The notes beneath the pieces were generated by a model. That model saw only the letters and a program-made list of their open reading frames with translations, was not told the origin of the DNA and made no database searches. A program made the translations under genes and the position numbers. From Bolinopsis microptera (taxonomy: Eukaryota > Ctenophora > Tentaculata > Lobata > Bolinopsidae): 51,790 bases of DNA. Positions 35,689-46,788 of this stretch are shown here, piece by piece. The stretch spans positions 1 through 51,790 of the forward strand of contig NW_026971794.1 in assembly GCF_026151205.1 (NCBI RefSeq), given 5' to 3'. Position 1 is the stretch's first letter, and every line of letters starts with the position of its first letter.

Positions 35689-36036
35689 TGTGTACTATGT
35701 GGCATTGTAGTAACCTGTATCTCATCCCATGGGATTGTATGGAGGAACTATTTGACCAAACTTAGAGCATGCAAATAGGCAGTATTGTTACTATCTGTAT
35801 ACTGTCAATATGGAGTACTGCTGAACCTCAGTACAGACTACAAATCACTAATATCTATACCATTTAGATGTTACATGACGTACACATTATTGATTAGAGC
35901 GGTTCTTCAGCACGATTAGATGAGAAAAAAAACGAGTTATTTTAATTAATAGATTGATTAGGAGAGATCTTACGAAGCACAACAATTGCTCAATGCTCAT
36001 GTGCAGATCTTACTTGTATAGAAAATGTTATAGAAA

Positions 36037-39000
36037 CTAACCTGGTGTGGCTGCAGGAGGAGCAGTGTGCTGAACTTGAGCTGGAACCTGGACTTGTTGA
36101 ACATATTGTGGTGGGTCCTTGTTGAACATATTGTGGTGCTCCTTGTTGAGCATATTGTGGTGCTCCTTGTTGAACATATTGTGGTGCTCCTTGTTGAGCA
36201 TATTGTGGTGCTCCTTGTTGAGCATATTGTGGTGCTCCTTGTTGAATATATTGTTGTTGGCCTCCAGGATTACCTTGAACGTACACAACCTGCTGTGGTA
36301 ACTATGGTTACAGTGGGACTATCTAGATATTATCTAGATACTCATTCATTTAGGATGAACCAAGCTTAAAAAAGATCGTGTATATTAACGATATCAACTA
36401 TAATTTATAGGGTTTCTAAACTACGAAGCATATCACCTATATGGTTAAGAAAAAAAAAGTGATGTTAAAAATATTAAACCTGTTGTGGCCCAACGGCAGA
36501 TCCCTGTCCTTGAATGTTTAGACGGATCTGAGTCTTCACATTCTGTTCAAGGTTAGCATGTTTTTAATGTTTATGTCGTAAATTTAGGTGGAAATTGATA
36601 TTTTAAATGATAAAAACCTTATTTTACATATAATTTTAGGTTTAACCTAAGTATTCTATACAATATCGTTGATCGTGAGTGCTTTATAATCACTAGCAGG
36701 AACCCGTCTAACCCTAAAGTGGTGTCAAGATTCAAAAGACTAAAGTAATTATTACCTATTTAATTCGCGTTTTTAAATAGGTGATTTAAAATAGAATTGG
36801 TAATAAGAATAAGGTATATTACCGAGTTACAGCACGTATGTGTAGCGGAGTAGAAAGCCCAGGCTATAATGACAATTGCCTGGAGAGCCGTATAAACGGC
36901 TGAAAAGCCTCTCAGACTGTTGATTCCTGTTTGATCTCCTGCAGTTAGTAACCCGCCCAAGATAGCAGCAGCGGGGTAGATGATGAAACCAGAGAAGAAA
37001 CACATCACAGATAGTATTATTCCCTGTAAGTAACATCACTGTAAGTAACTGTTAGTAACGTAAGTAATATCAGTATGTGTACTCAGTGTAGTCTGTTTGT
37101 TTCTATTACGTGAATGTCTTTTTAATATGAAAAAACCTTTTTATTAAAACCTATCCTTTTTGGGACCTTTACCGATAGTTAAAATTCGACATCTAGCGTC
37201 ATCTAGCGACAGATAGCGCTATTTTCACAGAATTTTGGGCGACATTTATATAGCGGAGAATGTCGGTTTGTGACAGTTCACGCTAGATGTCTCAGCGCTG
37301 GCTTTTACTAATTCGCTCGCCCAAAAAATTATTATGTGACTTTGGTTTATATGGTTTTGCAGCCGAACAAAACGGTTTTACATAAACCCTAATTCCAACC
37401 CTAACCCTTACCTGGGGACCTCACTACCAAGTGATGATGCTGTGTTGACCTTCGACCAATCAAAGATGTACCTCATCATGCCAAGCAGTTATGCTTGTAG
37501 GTGAATATACACTTATAGAGTACAACAACTTTATAACACTCCTTATGGTGAAATTGATGATTTATTTGTAGCGCCGCGCGCCAACTTCAAACTAAAAATC
37601 TATCTTCTCCCACATTTTTTGAGCAATCACCCTAAAACTTTCAGGATATGTTCTAGGGACCATTTAGAAGAGATCCTCATACAAAATTTTGAGATAGGCC
37701 TTTAAAGATTTTTTATTCAATTTTGAAAATCTTGGACCTCGTTTTTTACGATTTTTTGAGGTCCAAGATTTTCAAAATTGAAGTTTATCTTGGGATAGTT
37801 TAAAAAGGTACGTTTTTAGAAGAGTTTTAAAAGATTCCAGGGATTGAGCTGAAGAGATGGTAACAGGCAGACGATTGTAGATCTTTGGAGCCACTACAGA
37901 GAAGCCACGCTCACCAAACTTCGTATTACAACACATGTTCCATGACATAAAGTAAAATTACTTTCCTGGAGAGTTACAGGCAAAAAACTGTTTTGGTCAC
38001 GTGACGAATTCTATTATTTAGGGTATATATATTTAAGTCTTTGTTTTAATGGTATATTAGAACCAGACAGAAACAAATTGTGAGGGGCCTGAACGAACCC
38101 CTCGGTTTCAGTTCCTTGTTTAAGGGGGCAGGGGTTTTTTGACGATTTTTCGAGGTCCAACATTTTAAAATCGAATAAAACATGTTTAAAGGCCTATCTC
38201 AAAATTTTGCCTGTATGATCTCTTCTAAATGATCCTTAGAACATATTCTGAAAGTTTGAGGATGATTGCTCAAAAAATGTAGGAGAAGATAGATTTTTAG
38301 ACTCGATTTTCAGGGCACGCAATTGAAAATCGCTTTCACAGTACAATTACACACAAGCGCTGACCTTTGACTCTTTGACCGGCGATAATTTCGGCTAAGA
38401 ACAATATTTTTCTATCGGACTAAAAGCATCTGATAGATATCACTCCCATCTATTAGAAACAACTAAAAAGTCGATTTTGAGAAAATTTCCATGAAGACCC
38501 CCCCTGCCCCTTAACACTGCCGTACAGGGTTAGAGTAAGGTTAGGGCAAGGCCAAGGGTTGCGGTTACTTGGTTAGGGTTCGGGCATATTACTATATTAT
38601 GGTCATGGATAGTTTCGGGCTTAATGTTATGGTTACTGTTAGGGTTAGGGTTCATATTAGGGGTTTTGTAAAACCGTTCGTCAGATTTCGCTGCAACATA
38701 CAGCGTTAGACATCGCTAGATGTCGCCCACAAAAAAGGCCATAAATTCTATGCACAAAGCGCCAGGTGCGTGGACTCATGTTGCGGAATGCAGCGCATGG
38801 TTTACCAAGCGGCTCTCTGCGGTATGTGTCCAACACCTGGGAGACAGTAGCAGTGCAGCTACCTGAAGGTGGGGGCTCGTCGACGGAGTCTAAACAGAGG
38901 CAGCGGATCTGGGTGGATGTCTCACCCTCGGGTGAGACATTCTTAGAGAGACACAGTTTTCTCCTAGAAACGCTGGTTGCTGCTAATCGTCTTCGGCCGG

Positions 39001-42000
39001 CCCCCCGACACAGTGCCCGACCCAAAAAGTCCTAGTACTCGTCCGGTGAGGGTATCTGCAGATGCTGCACGCCATGCCCCCAACACCAATACTAATCCAA
39101 CCAACACTACCCACCCAAACACCAACAACAAGAACACCAACAAACAACGAAATAAGACACAGAGAGGTGCAAAGCGCCGGAAAACCACCGCTAAAACTAC
39201 AAAAATAACAGGTAAAAATCATTATGAATATTACTCTGTTACACAAATTAACCTTAAACGCAAGTACAACGCTTGGAAAACCCTGCTGGTGAACACTCAC
39301 GGCAGGAAAAATCCTATTGTACTAGCGACCGAACCATACACCAATAACAAAAACCTTATCCCACCTATTAGCAAAGAACTAACCGAGTATTACTACAAAG
39401 CCGGGGACATTAGACCCCGTGCCGCCATAGTAATACACAAAAACCTAGCTGTAAAAAGCTGGGAACTATCGCAATTCACAACCCCGGATCAAGTAGCCAT
39501 TAAGATTCAACTTAGCTCATCAGAAGTCATTCTGGCAGCTTCGTACATGGATATTAATGGTCCAGCTCCATCACACGAAACAACACCTCTAGCCAAATAT
39601 GCTATTGACAACAACATACCGCTTATTATAGGCTCGGACACTAATTCCCAACATACCCTTTGGGGAAACAAGTTGTGCAATAGAAGGGGGAGGAACTCCT
39701 TGATTTCCTCTCGTCGCTAGGGCTCTCCTGCTCCAACAAAGGTTCAACTCCAACATTCCTCAACTCACGAGGTCATAATTCCATCATTGACCTCACTATC
39801 ACCAACCAACAGGGGGCTGAACTGATCAGTAACTGGCACGTTAGTGATCTTTACTCAAACTCCGATCACAGATATATCATGTTCGACATTACTTCTGGTC
39901 CCAAAAAAGAACCAAGACAAATACGCCTAGTCAAGAACACTGACTGGGCGAAATTTGACGAGATTCTTTACAACAACAATGATCTCCACAACACCTGCGT
40001 TAACACACCACACGACATTGATCACAAAGTTAACACCATTAATACTGCTCTCCGAGCGGCCTTCGAGGAGGCATGTCCCATTACTTACATCTCCAGCGCT
40101 GTCCGAAAACCACCCTGGCTAACTCGAGAAGTTGAGGAAGCACAGAGGGGTATAAGACGCAAACTCATCACAGCTCGTCGAATCAAAACTGATGCTTCAT
40201 GGCTCGCTCTTAGAGAAAGCAATAAGCAATACAACAAGATCCTGTCGAACTCCCAGCGCAATGCGTGGCGGAAATTCTGTGCAGACACAGAATCGGTTAA
40301 GGAATCTGGCAGGATGAACAAGATTCTGAAAACCTGTACAGACACCAATAACAAACTTGAAGCCGTTTATAAACCAAATGGCGAACTCACCAAAAACGCA
40401 GAGGAGACACTGGAGGTCATGACACAAACCCACTTCAGGGAGAGTGTTACTGATCCGCCAGTTCCGCCTCTCTGCCCCTTACCCATCTCCACAGACTTAC
40501 TATACAAAATCTACAGCCCTGAAAGAATCGAAAAGGCTCTCCTATCCTTCGATCCCTCGAAGGCTGCAGGACCTGACACTCTTAAACCTATCATATTCCA
40601 GAAAGCCTGGGCTCATATCAAAGACATAACAAAAAACATTATGACAAAAAACCATGAAACGCAACACATCCCAACTTTGTGGAGGGACTCTCTTGGAATC
40701 TTTCTCCCTAAGCCTGGAAAAACTGACTACAACAAAGCTAAGTCATTTCGAACGATCACTCTTTCGCCTGTGATGTTAAAGTTGCAGGAGAAAGTGATCT
40801 TATGGCATATGCAACATGACCTCAACATAGCTAATGATATCAACAAACGACAATTCGGCTTTAAGAAGGGCTGCTCCACAGAAGCGGCACTTCATAAAGT
40901 TACTCACACCATTGAGCGCAGAATAGCCAAGAAAGGATATGTCCTAGGTGTCTTTCTAGATATAGAGGGCGCCTTCGACAATGTCTCGTTCAAGGCTATC
41001 TCTGAAGCAGTCAAGGCTACGAAAGTGTACTTGGCTACAGCACAGTGGATCATCAACATGGTAACAAATCGATTCATCACACTAAATCATAAGGATAAGT
41101 CGAGAAGGGTACGGATCAGGCGAGGTTGCCCCCAAGGAGGCATTCTCTCTCCTTTTCTCTGGAACCTGGTAGTCGACGATCTCCTTTCCTTTACCGCAAA
41201 AGACATCCCGGGTTACCTGCAAGCCTTTGCGGATGATCTGTTGTCTCTAGCGGAAGGGGATGATTTAGACATCATCTGGGACCGAACATGCAAAACTATT
41301 AAAACGATAGAAAATTGGTGCAGAACCAAAGAGCTATCTATTAGCGCCCTTAAAACTCAGATAGTCATGTTTACCTGGAATAGTAAGTAGACTCTTAGAC
41401 CTATAACAGTTGGCAACAACATTATAGGTCTGTCCAAGTCTGCTAAATTTCTAGGAGTGACCTTGGACAGCAAACTCAACTTCAATGAACATATCATCAA
41501 CACCGCCAAAAAAGCCACGGCATCCCTCATGCAATGTCGAAGAGCTGTCGGCCCCACATGGGGTATGAGCCCCAAAACATGCAAATGGATGTACACTGCT
41601 GTCATCCGTCCAATCCTATCCTACTGCTGTAGTATATGGATCAGGGCCACTCAAACGGACTATAACGCGAAGAAACTCAAACGTGTTCAGGCATTGGCAC
41701 TCAGAATGATGTCCGGTGCCATGCCAAGCACACCTTTTATCGCATTGAATCACCTCACCGACACTTCTGACATCATACTGTTCCTGCAAGGCGAAGCAGC
41801 AAAGGGTGCGGCCAGGCTACAAGCTTATGGCAGCCTCACTCTTGAAACTATCGCCTTCAGGAAGGGAACTATCAAAAATCATACCACTATCAACAAACAA
41901 TTCATGGCAGATCTCATTATTCCACCTAGAGCAACGAGAGACCTAACAACACCAACCATGATGCTGGGACGGCACTTCACCGTCACAACTCCTGGAGCCG

Positions 42001-44701
42001 ATACCACTGAATATAGAAATTCACTTCAAAACACCATTGACAACATTACCAGTGAAACGATAACCTGCTACACTGACGGGTCACTCACAGACTCAGGATG
42101 CGGGGCTGGCTATATCATCACAACTGACAACAATAACACCACCCTTGAAGAAAGATCATTCAAGCTCCCTGATTATTGCACTGTTTACCAAACAGAGCTC
42201 ACCGCTATCATTGAAGCTTGCAAATATCTATCTACATATACCAACACACACATCATCATATGGTCCGACAGTCTATCATCTATTCAAGCTCTCTCCGCAC
42301 TTTCAACGCGGAGTAGAACTACAAGAGACTGTTACGACTCTCTTAATTCACTCGGATCCAACAACACGCTAGAAATACGATGGATTGCAGCACACATCGG
42401 ATTGTGGGGGAACGAAAAAGCAGATGAGCTGGCCAAGCTTGGCACAATCAGTGAATCCACTTTGAAGTGTCCAATTCCACAATCCTACATCAAGCGTCAA
42501 ATCGACAACAAAGTCAACAGACTGAATCAGGAAACTTGGTTAACTGACGGTCCCAGACACACCAAACTGACACTCGGCCACAAGCATGCCAAAATCATCA
42601 AAAACCTCAACACTACACTCAGCAACAACAGACAAGATTACAGAACTGCAGTTCACCTCATCGCGGGTCACTGCGGCCTAAATAAACACCTTCACACCAT
42701 TTGCAAATCAAACACCAGTGCTTGTCCTATGTGCGGCGACGGAGAGGAAACTGTCTCACACTTCCTTGGACAGTGTCCGGCTATTGCCCAAATTAGAGGT
42801 CAATATTTCCAGGACTACTACCTCTCTGTCAATGACATATTCGACAACCAACACATCACCACAATTGTCAATTTCGCAAACCGCACCAAACGCTTAATTG
42901 TGCCGGAAGAGCTGGATCAGACCGGGGTGACTTAAAGTATTATCTCATATGCTGTCTCGTCTCGTTTTACTTTTCCAAACCCAGCTGGCATTTAAGCGTA
43001 TCATTTTGACTCATATAACATCTTACACCATCCTCCACCAATCACTCTGATCTCACCGGCAACCTTCCCCAAGGTTGCCACACCCCAGAGGTAGGCAGAG
43101 CATCTCAATGCTATCCTCTCGTGGGCTATCTTGGCCCAGCCTCTCTTTAAAAAAAAGCGCCAGCTGTCGCGTAATTAGCGTTAAATGACGCTAGATAGCG
43201 TCATCTAACGTCATCTATCATTATCTGGTGCTATTTCACGCTAGTCGCTAGATGACGCTAGATGTCGAATTTCAACTATCGGTAAAAGTCCCTTTTTTGT
43301 TGGTGACATAACTCATAACTCATAAGCTACCAAGGTATTACATTTTAGCCGATGTTTAAAATAGTCGCTCATGCAAATCTATTTGTGTAGTTTGACCATA
43401 TCAGTTAATTGTAAGGTAAGAAATAATGACCAGAAAAATGTAATACGAGGAATTGGTAATACTTACATTAGACCTTGATCGATAACGATAAACTGAGAAA
43501 CCAAGAAGAGCCAAGATTATTCCCTGAGATTATAGTTAGATCTTAACATTAAACTTATAATAGGAAATTTACGAAAAATAACAATAAATAACTACAACTT
43601 ACTATAACTAGTAGTATCTTACGAGACTTATTTAAATGGTACGAAAGTCGGTGGTTTATCGAGAAAAAAAAACCATATTATTTTCGGACAACCAAATTTA
43701 GGTCACCATCATTAAGCAAGCTCTGTCAGTGTCACTACGTTAGTGGCCACGGCGGTGAAATTTCGGGAGTAGCTATAGTAAAAGATAACTAACACTGTCG
43801 GTATCTTATAAAACCCTCAGAAGGATTATAAATTAAGTTGAGGTTAACGTTCAAAGGCTCCAGAGAAATTGTTTATAAGATCTTTGTATTTAATTTTCTC
43901 AAATATTGAGTTTCATTTTTGTAAAATAAGGAGATGAAAAAATCCATGATTAAATTTGGGTTACAAAATGTGGCGGTTTTCGAAAAAAAAATCGTTCCCA
44001 AATCATTTAGGTCACCGTAATTATGTCGAACATAAATATGTCTCGTAAGGTAAATAGTGTGTTATAAAAGAAATTATTATTTTAAGTAATGATAAGTTAC
44101 AAGTGCCTCACCGCACAGCCGACATAAACGTGATCTGCAAAGTACCAGTTATCAAATCCTTCCCAGTACCTATTAGCATCCGTGTTTCTCATTCTTACTA
44201 TCTCCTTTATCTGCATCTCATTTATTATTATACCCAGGATTATCTGTAATTAATACGGTAGTTTACTTACTTTCTATCAAGTATATTAAATTTACTGTAA
44301 AACAAATTTCAGCCTGTACTAAAAATAACTAGCCCGGAGATAAGAGATCTGTGAGAGATAAAACGCCAGGTCTGTAGTAATGAGGTCTATATGGAGTGAG
44401 TTTCAGAATTCTTAAAACTTTAACAATAGCTAAACGAGGATGAAATAAACTAGTTATAGAAGTGTTTAGTTTTGAAATAAAGTTGGTTATAGAAGTGTTT
44501 AGTTTTGAAATAAACTCAGCTATAAAAGTGTTTAGTTTTGAAATTAATTTAGTAATAGAAGTGTTTAATTTTGTTGATTGTTGTTGTAATTTTGTTAAGT
44601 ACCTGTACCGTTGACATGACCCCCACTGCAATACTGAACCACCAGTGAATTTTAGCATTTTTAGATGTCACATACGGGTGTTTCGGCTCTGGATCTGCCA
44701 T
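36037..44701 (-). CDS. Four-pass membrane protein with PPQY repeat tail, gene B
   Basis: Coding exons, minus strand: 44603-44701, 44112-44243, 43467-43523, 36823-37023, 36480-36542 and 36037-36292. All introns are GT-AG and phase 0. The protein (about 268 aa) starts MADPEPKHPYVT and has four hydrophobic segments: about residues 17-41, 73-89, 97-124 and 138-158. The fourth ends in a CC pair at the membrane, where palmitoylation is possible. The tail is six 8-residue units of the QQGAPQYA type, then PPQYV and QVQVPAQVQH. The last exon is 256 nt, one base too many: an extra base near 36113-36115 breaks the frame between the repeats and PPQY, either a sequencing error or a real lesion. An AG acceptor sits immediately before the ATG, hinting at an untranslated first exon. 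It is a paralogue of gene A. The family is not recognised with certainty; MS4A-like or other tetraspan architecture is possible. Confidence 0.82.
36109..36255 (-). repeat. 24-bp coding repeat in the gene B tail
   Basis: Six units of 24 bp encode QQGAPQYA/V. They make antisense frames look open; those frames are not genes. Confidence 0.9.
37772..37921 (-). pseudogene. Fragment of a CR1/L2-type retrotransposon C-terminus
   Basis: The minus strand reads KFGERGFSVVAPKIYNRLP then TISSAQSLESFKTLLKTYLF and a stop. This matches the widespread C-terminal tail of CR1/L2/Rex-type reverse transcriptase proteins (GxRxFSxxAPxxWNxLPxxI...SLxxFKxxLKxxLF), known to me from family knowledge. Only this short tail is present, at the loop of the long-inverted-repeat element, so it was either captured or inserted there. 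Confidence 0.65.
38520..38665. repeat. Degenerate telomere-type tract
   Basis: Contains several GGTTAGGG and GTTAGGGTT units with interruptions. The mirrored arm carries CCCTAATTCCAACCCTAACC near 37386-37407. It is part of the inverted-repeat element and not a chromosome end. Confidence 0.6.
38778..39035 (+). pseudogene. Possible remnant of retrotransposon ORF1
   Basis: An open frame of 86 codons from the ATG at 38778, near the 5' boundary of the element, encoding a basic C-terminus (RPAPRHSARPKKS). It overlaps the start of the endonuclease frame by 59 nt in another frame. It has no zinc knuckle. It could be the tail of ORF1 or simply 5' leader. Confidence 0.3.
38977..42935 (+). pseudogene. 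Retrotransposon ORF2 (endonuclease-RT-RNase H), two lesions
   Basis: The endonuclease part (from about 39220) has ATEPYTNNK, SDTNSQHTLWGN and SNSDHRYIMFDI, typical of APE-type nucleases. RT blocks follow: SKAAGPDTLKP, RTITLSPVMLK, QFGFKKGCSTEAAL, LGVFLDIEGAFDNV, GCPQGGILSPFLWN, catalytic FADDLLSL at about 41227, and KFLGVTLDSKLNF. RNase H has CYTDGSLTDSGCGAG, YQTELTAIIEA, IWSDSLSSIQAL and HIGLWGNEKADELAK. A CPMCGDGEETVSHFLGQC zinc motif (CX2C, H, C) sits near 42722-42775. Lesions: a one-base deficit in the G run near 39686-39690 shifts the frame within the endonuclease, and a TAG stop at 41388-41390 lies between the RT core and the thumb. Otherwise the frame is open to 42935, so the copy is young. 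Confidence 0.85.
43617..44050. mobile_element. TA-flanked MITE, copy 2 (in intron 2 of gene B)
   Basis: The ends are TCTTACGAGACTTATTTAA and, inverted, CCTTACGAGACATATTTAT, with TA at 43615-43616 and 44051-44052. The ends match the element at 149-657; the interior has diverged. Non-coding. Confidence 0.7.
44441..44573. repeat. 33-bp tandem repeat in intron 1 of gene B, four units
   Basis: The unit is about AGTTTTGAAATAAAGTTGGT plus TATAGAAGTGTTT. Because its length is a multiple of three, an antisense-looking frame (44329-44658) is open in a frame different from exon 1, and is not called as a gene. Its sequence is unrelated to the 33-bp satellite at 24-30 kb. Confidence 0.85.
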
Positions 44702-46788
44702 CTAGATTCTAGGTGGGTTTACTATTTAAAGCTAACTCTAAATAATATGTTTATATAAATATACAAAATCAGGTTGTAAATTTATTTCGAATGATCTGGA
44801 CTTGGACAAACAGATAAAAACAGTTATATATATATATAACATTTGAAAACGATTAATTAAATTCAATTACACTGGGATTCATTCGAGTTTGGAGAATATT
44901 GTTACGCAGTATTTTAGTAGGGTGTTATTTGAGTACTTAAACCGAAAATCAAACCACTGCAATTTAGTATAATTATTAGAAAAAACATTTTTACAATATT
45001 CTAATAAAAGCAATGAAATGATAACATTCTGTCTACTGTGTGTTAACACAAATATCTTTAAACTAAACCATAATATATACGTAACTGTGACAAAATAATG
45101 GAATGAAAATCAGGCCCAGTTCTGAAAATGTTGTTTGTGCAATGTGTGGGATTGAGCGTGTCAACACCGGAATACTGACTGACCACACCAATATACAAGC
45201 TGTACTAACTGACAACTAACTGTACTGACATCAAATTTAGTATGCACACCATAATGTACACAATGATATTGTATACAAAGAAAATTCAATTGAACAACAA
45301 AGCTAAATATTTAAAAGAAGATTTCGAAAAGCTAAGCCACTAAAAATATGTACACAAGACTTGAATAGTAATTGAATTAAAAAGATTGTTATCGTTTTTA
45401 GGAATTTAAAAATTCCTAAAGTAAATCAATCTATTCGTTCATGATCTGCAATATACCAAATTTACATTCTGTGACGTAATAGTAGACTAATTTTACAACA
45501 GCTATGTAACATAATATTTGATAAGACATAATCTAATGTTATACGTTTTGGCGCAAGTTGAATAGAGAACTACTAAGGAAAAGTAAATCACCGTGAAAAT
45601 CATCCTAATAACTAAATAACATATTAATTATTTTCGTAATATAATGAAAGAAGTTAGTAGAAGTCACTTCTAGATGGGTAAAGATCATGAAGATTGAAGA
45701 CTGTGTAGTCTGCAGTGTACCATGTTGTCCTGGTAATGCACGTAACACGGGTTACTTATCACGTGACACAACTCGCGTCGGTGTGAGGTTTAGGGTAACG
45801 TGCTTTATTCGCTGTAAGACGGTGGGCTGTAATCTGAAACGAAACAAAAGTGTGAATGTAACCAGTGAATTCGGAAAATCTAACCACTTATGATTCGTTC
45901 TGATGAAATTAATTACGAGTTATTTGTGTAAAATGTACAAGTTTTTTTGGAATCACTAAATGTGTGTAATATTAGCTGAACTGATTACAAACATATTACA
46001 CATGTATATTAACAAAAGAAAAGCTCCGAATTATAAGTTAGATTTCAAGCTGACATGAGCTGTTAATAACGTTAGAGTTTGTACATATTTGTATTACACG
46101 AACAATGTGACCTGTTGAGGGGACTGTTAAACAACTAACCTCACTTAGTGTGAACAGTTCTCTAATAACACTGAATTTAACATGACCACGTGACATACTC
46201 GCTTATATAAGTGACTGCTCATGCTCGTAATGATGCCACCATCAGTGTAAGATCATTAGCACATGTACAGGAATAATGAACTAACTCATATAATGTAACC
46301 TAATACAGGGTGTAAGACGTGAGTAAGCTTCAGTTATGTGTGATCTAATACACCTGTATTATATATAATGTACAGGTATAGTACAATTCCGTTATACTTT
46401 ATTTTCTTTGGTGAACATGGTTTAAGTTGATACGCCTATAAGGGTCATTCACATATATCACGTTATAGGTTTTCGTAATGGCAGTGTGACTGCCAAGACC
46501 AAATTATGATATTTGAAGAACATCAATAATCAATAGAAATGTTGTGATATCATTAAATATGATTGATCAGTAGTAGCAAGCATTAATTAAGCACACGGTA
46601 CTTACAAAACACTAATATTCAGTCGCATATTGATGGTTAACAAAACCGCGATCTAAAATTCCTTTGTTATGTATTGCCAAAGGAAATGAGTTTAAAATAA
46701 ATCGAATAATGTGCAATGAACAAAAGATGCTAACAGAATATGGATCCCGGCCCTATGGTCTATGGTGGAAAACGTTTTCTATTTCGAA
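44702..46788. other. Intergenic region between genes B and A
   Basis: This is upstream of gene B and downstream of gene A. CTTATATAAG at 46201-46210 is a TATA-like palindrome, but it is 1.5 kb from the gene B ATG. A 68-codon Cys-rich plus-strand frame (45687-45893) has no signal peptide or known motif and is not called. No RNA genes seen. Confidence 0.4.

Larger units (their letters stand above)
38766..43156 (+). mobile_element. Non-LTR retrotransposon with endonuclease, RT and RNase H
   Basis: The body is 4.39 kb and ends in a short A-tract (43149-43156). GCGCCAG is duplicated at 38759-38765 and 43157-43163, extending into adjacent A residues, a target-site duplication that fixes both boundaries. 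The gene order endonuclease, reverse transcriptase, RNase H, CCHC-like motif places it in the I/Jockey-type group of elements that carry RNase H; the exact clade is not assigned. It lies in the right arm of the long-inverted-repeat element and so inserted after it. ORF1 is absent or reduced to a short frame, so it may be 5'-truncated. Confidence 0.88.
37162..43292. mobile_element. Long-inverted-repeat element in intron 3 of gene B
   Basis: The ends are GGGACCTTTACCGATAGTT and, inverted, GGGACTTTTACCGATAGTT, followed on both sides by CGACATCTAGCGTCATCTAG. The inversion continues inward: AACGGTTTTACA with CCCTAA-type tracts (37366-37408 and 38520-38680) and a segment 37595-37760 mirrored at 38140-38310. 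Without the nested retrotransposon it would be about 1.74 kb with a short loop. Poly-T flanks both ends, so the target duplication is unclear. No transposase of its own. Confidence 0.75.

Noticed and set aside
36067-36369. Plus-strand frame rich in EHIVVLLV repeats
   Set aside because: It is the antisense of the 24-bp coding repeat in gene B.
41388-41390. TAG in the retrotransposon frame as programmed readthrough or a variant genetic code
   Set aside because: A frameshift is also present, TAG is used as a plain stop elsewhere (gene B end), and a single G-to-A change in a Trp codon is simpler.
44329-44658. 109-codon minus-strand frame over gene B exon 1
   Set aside because: It uses a different frame from the conserved exon and is kept open by a 33-bp intron repeat.
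45687-45893. 68-codon Cys-rich frame, possible secreted peptide
   Set aside because: No signal peptide, no repeat or paralogue and no splice partner; length is within chance expectation.
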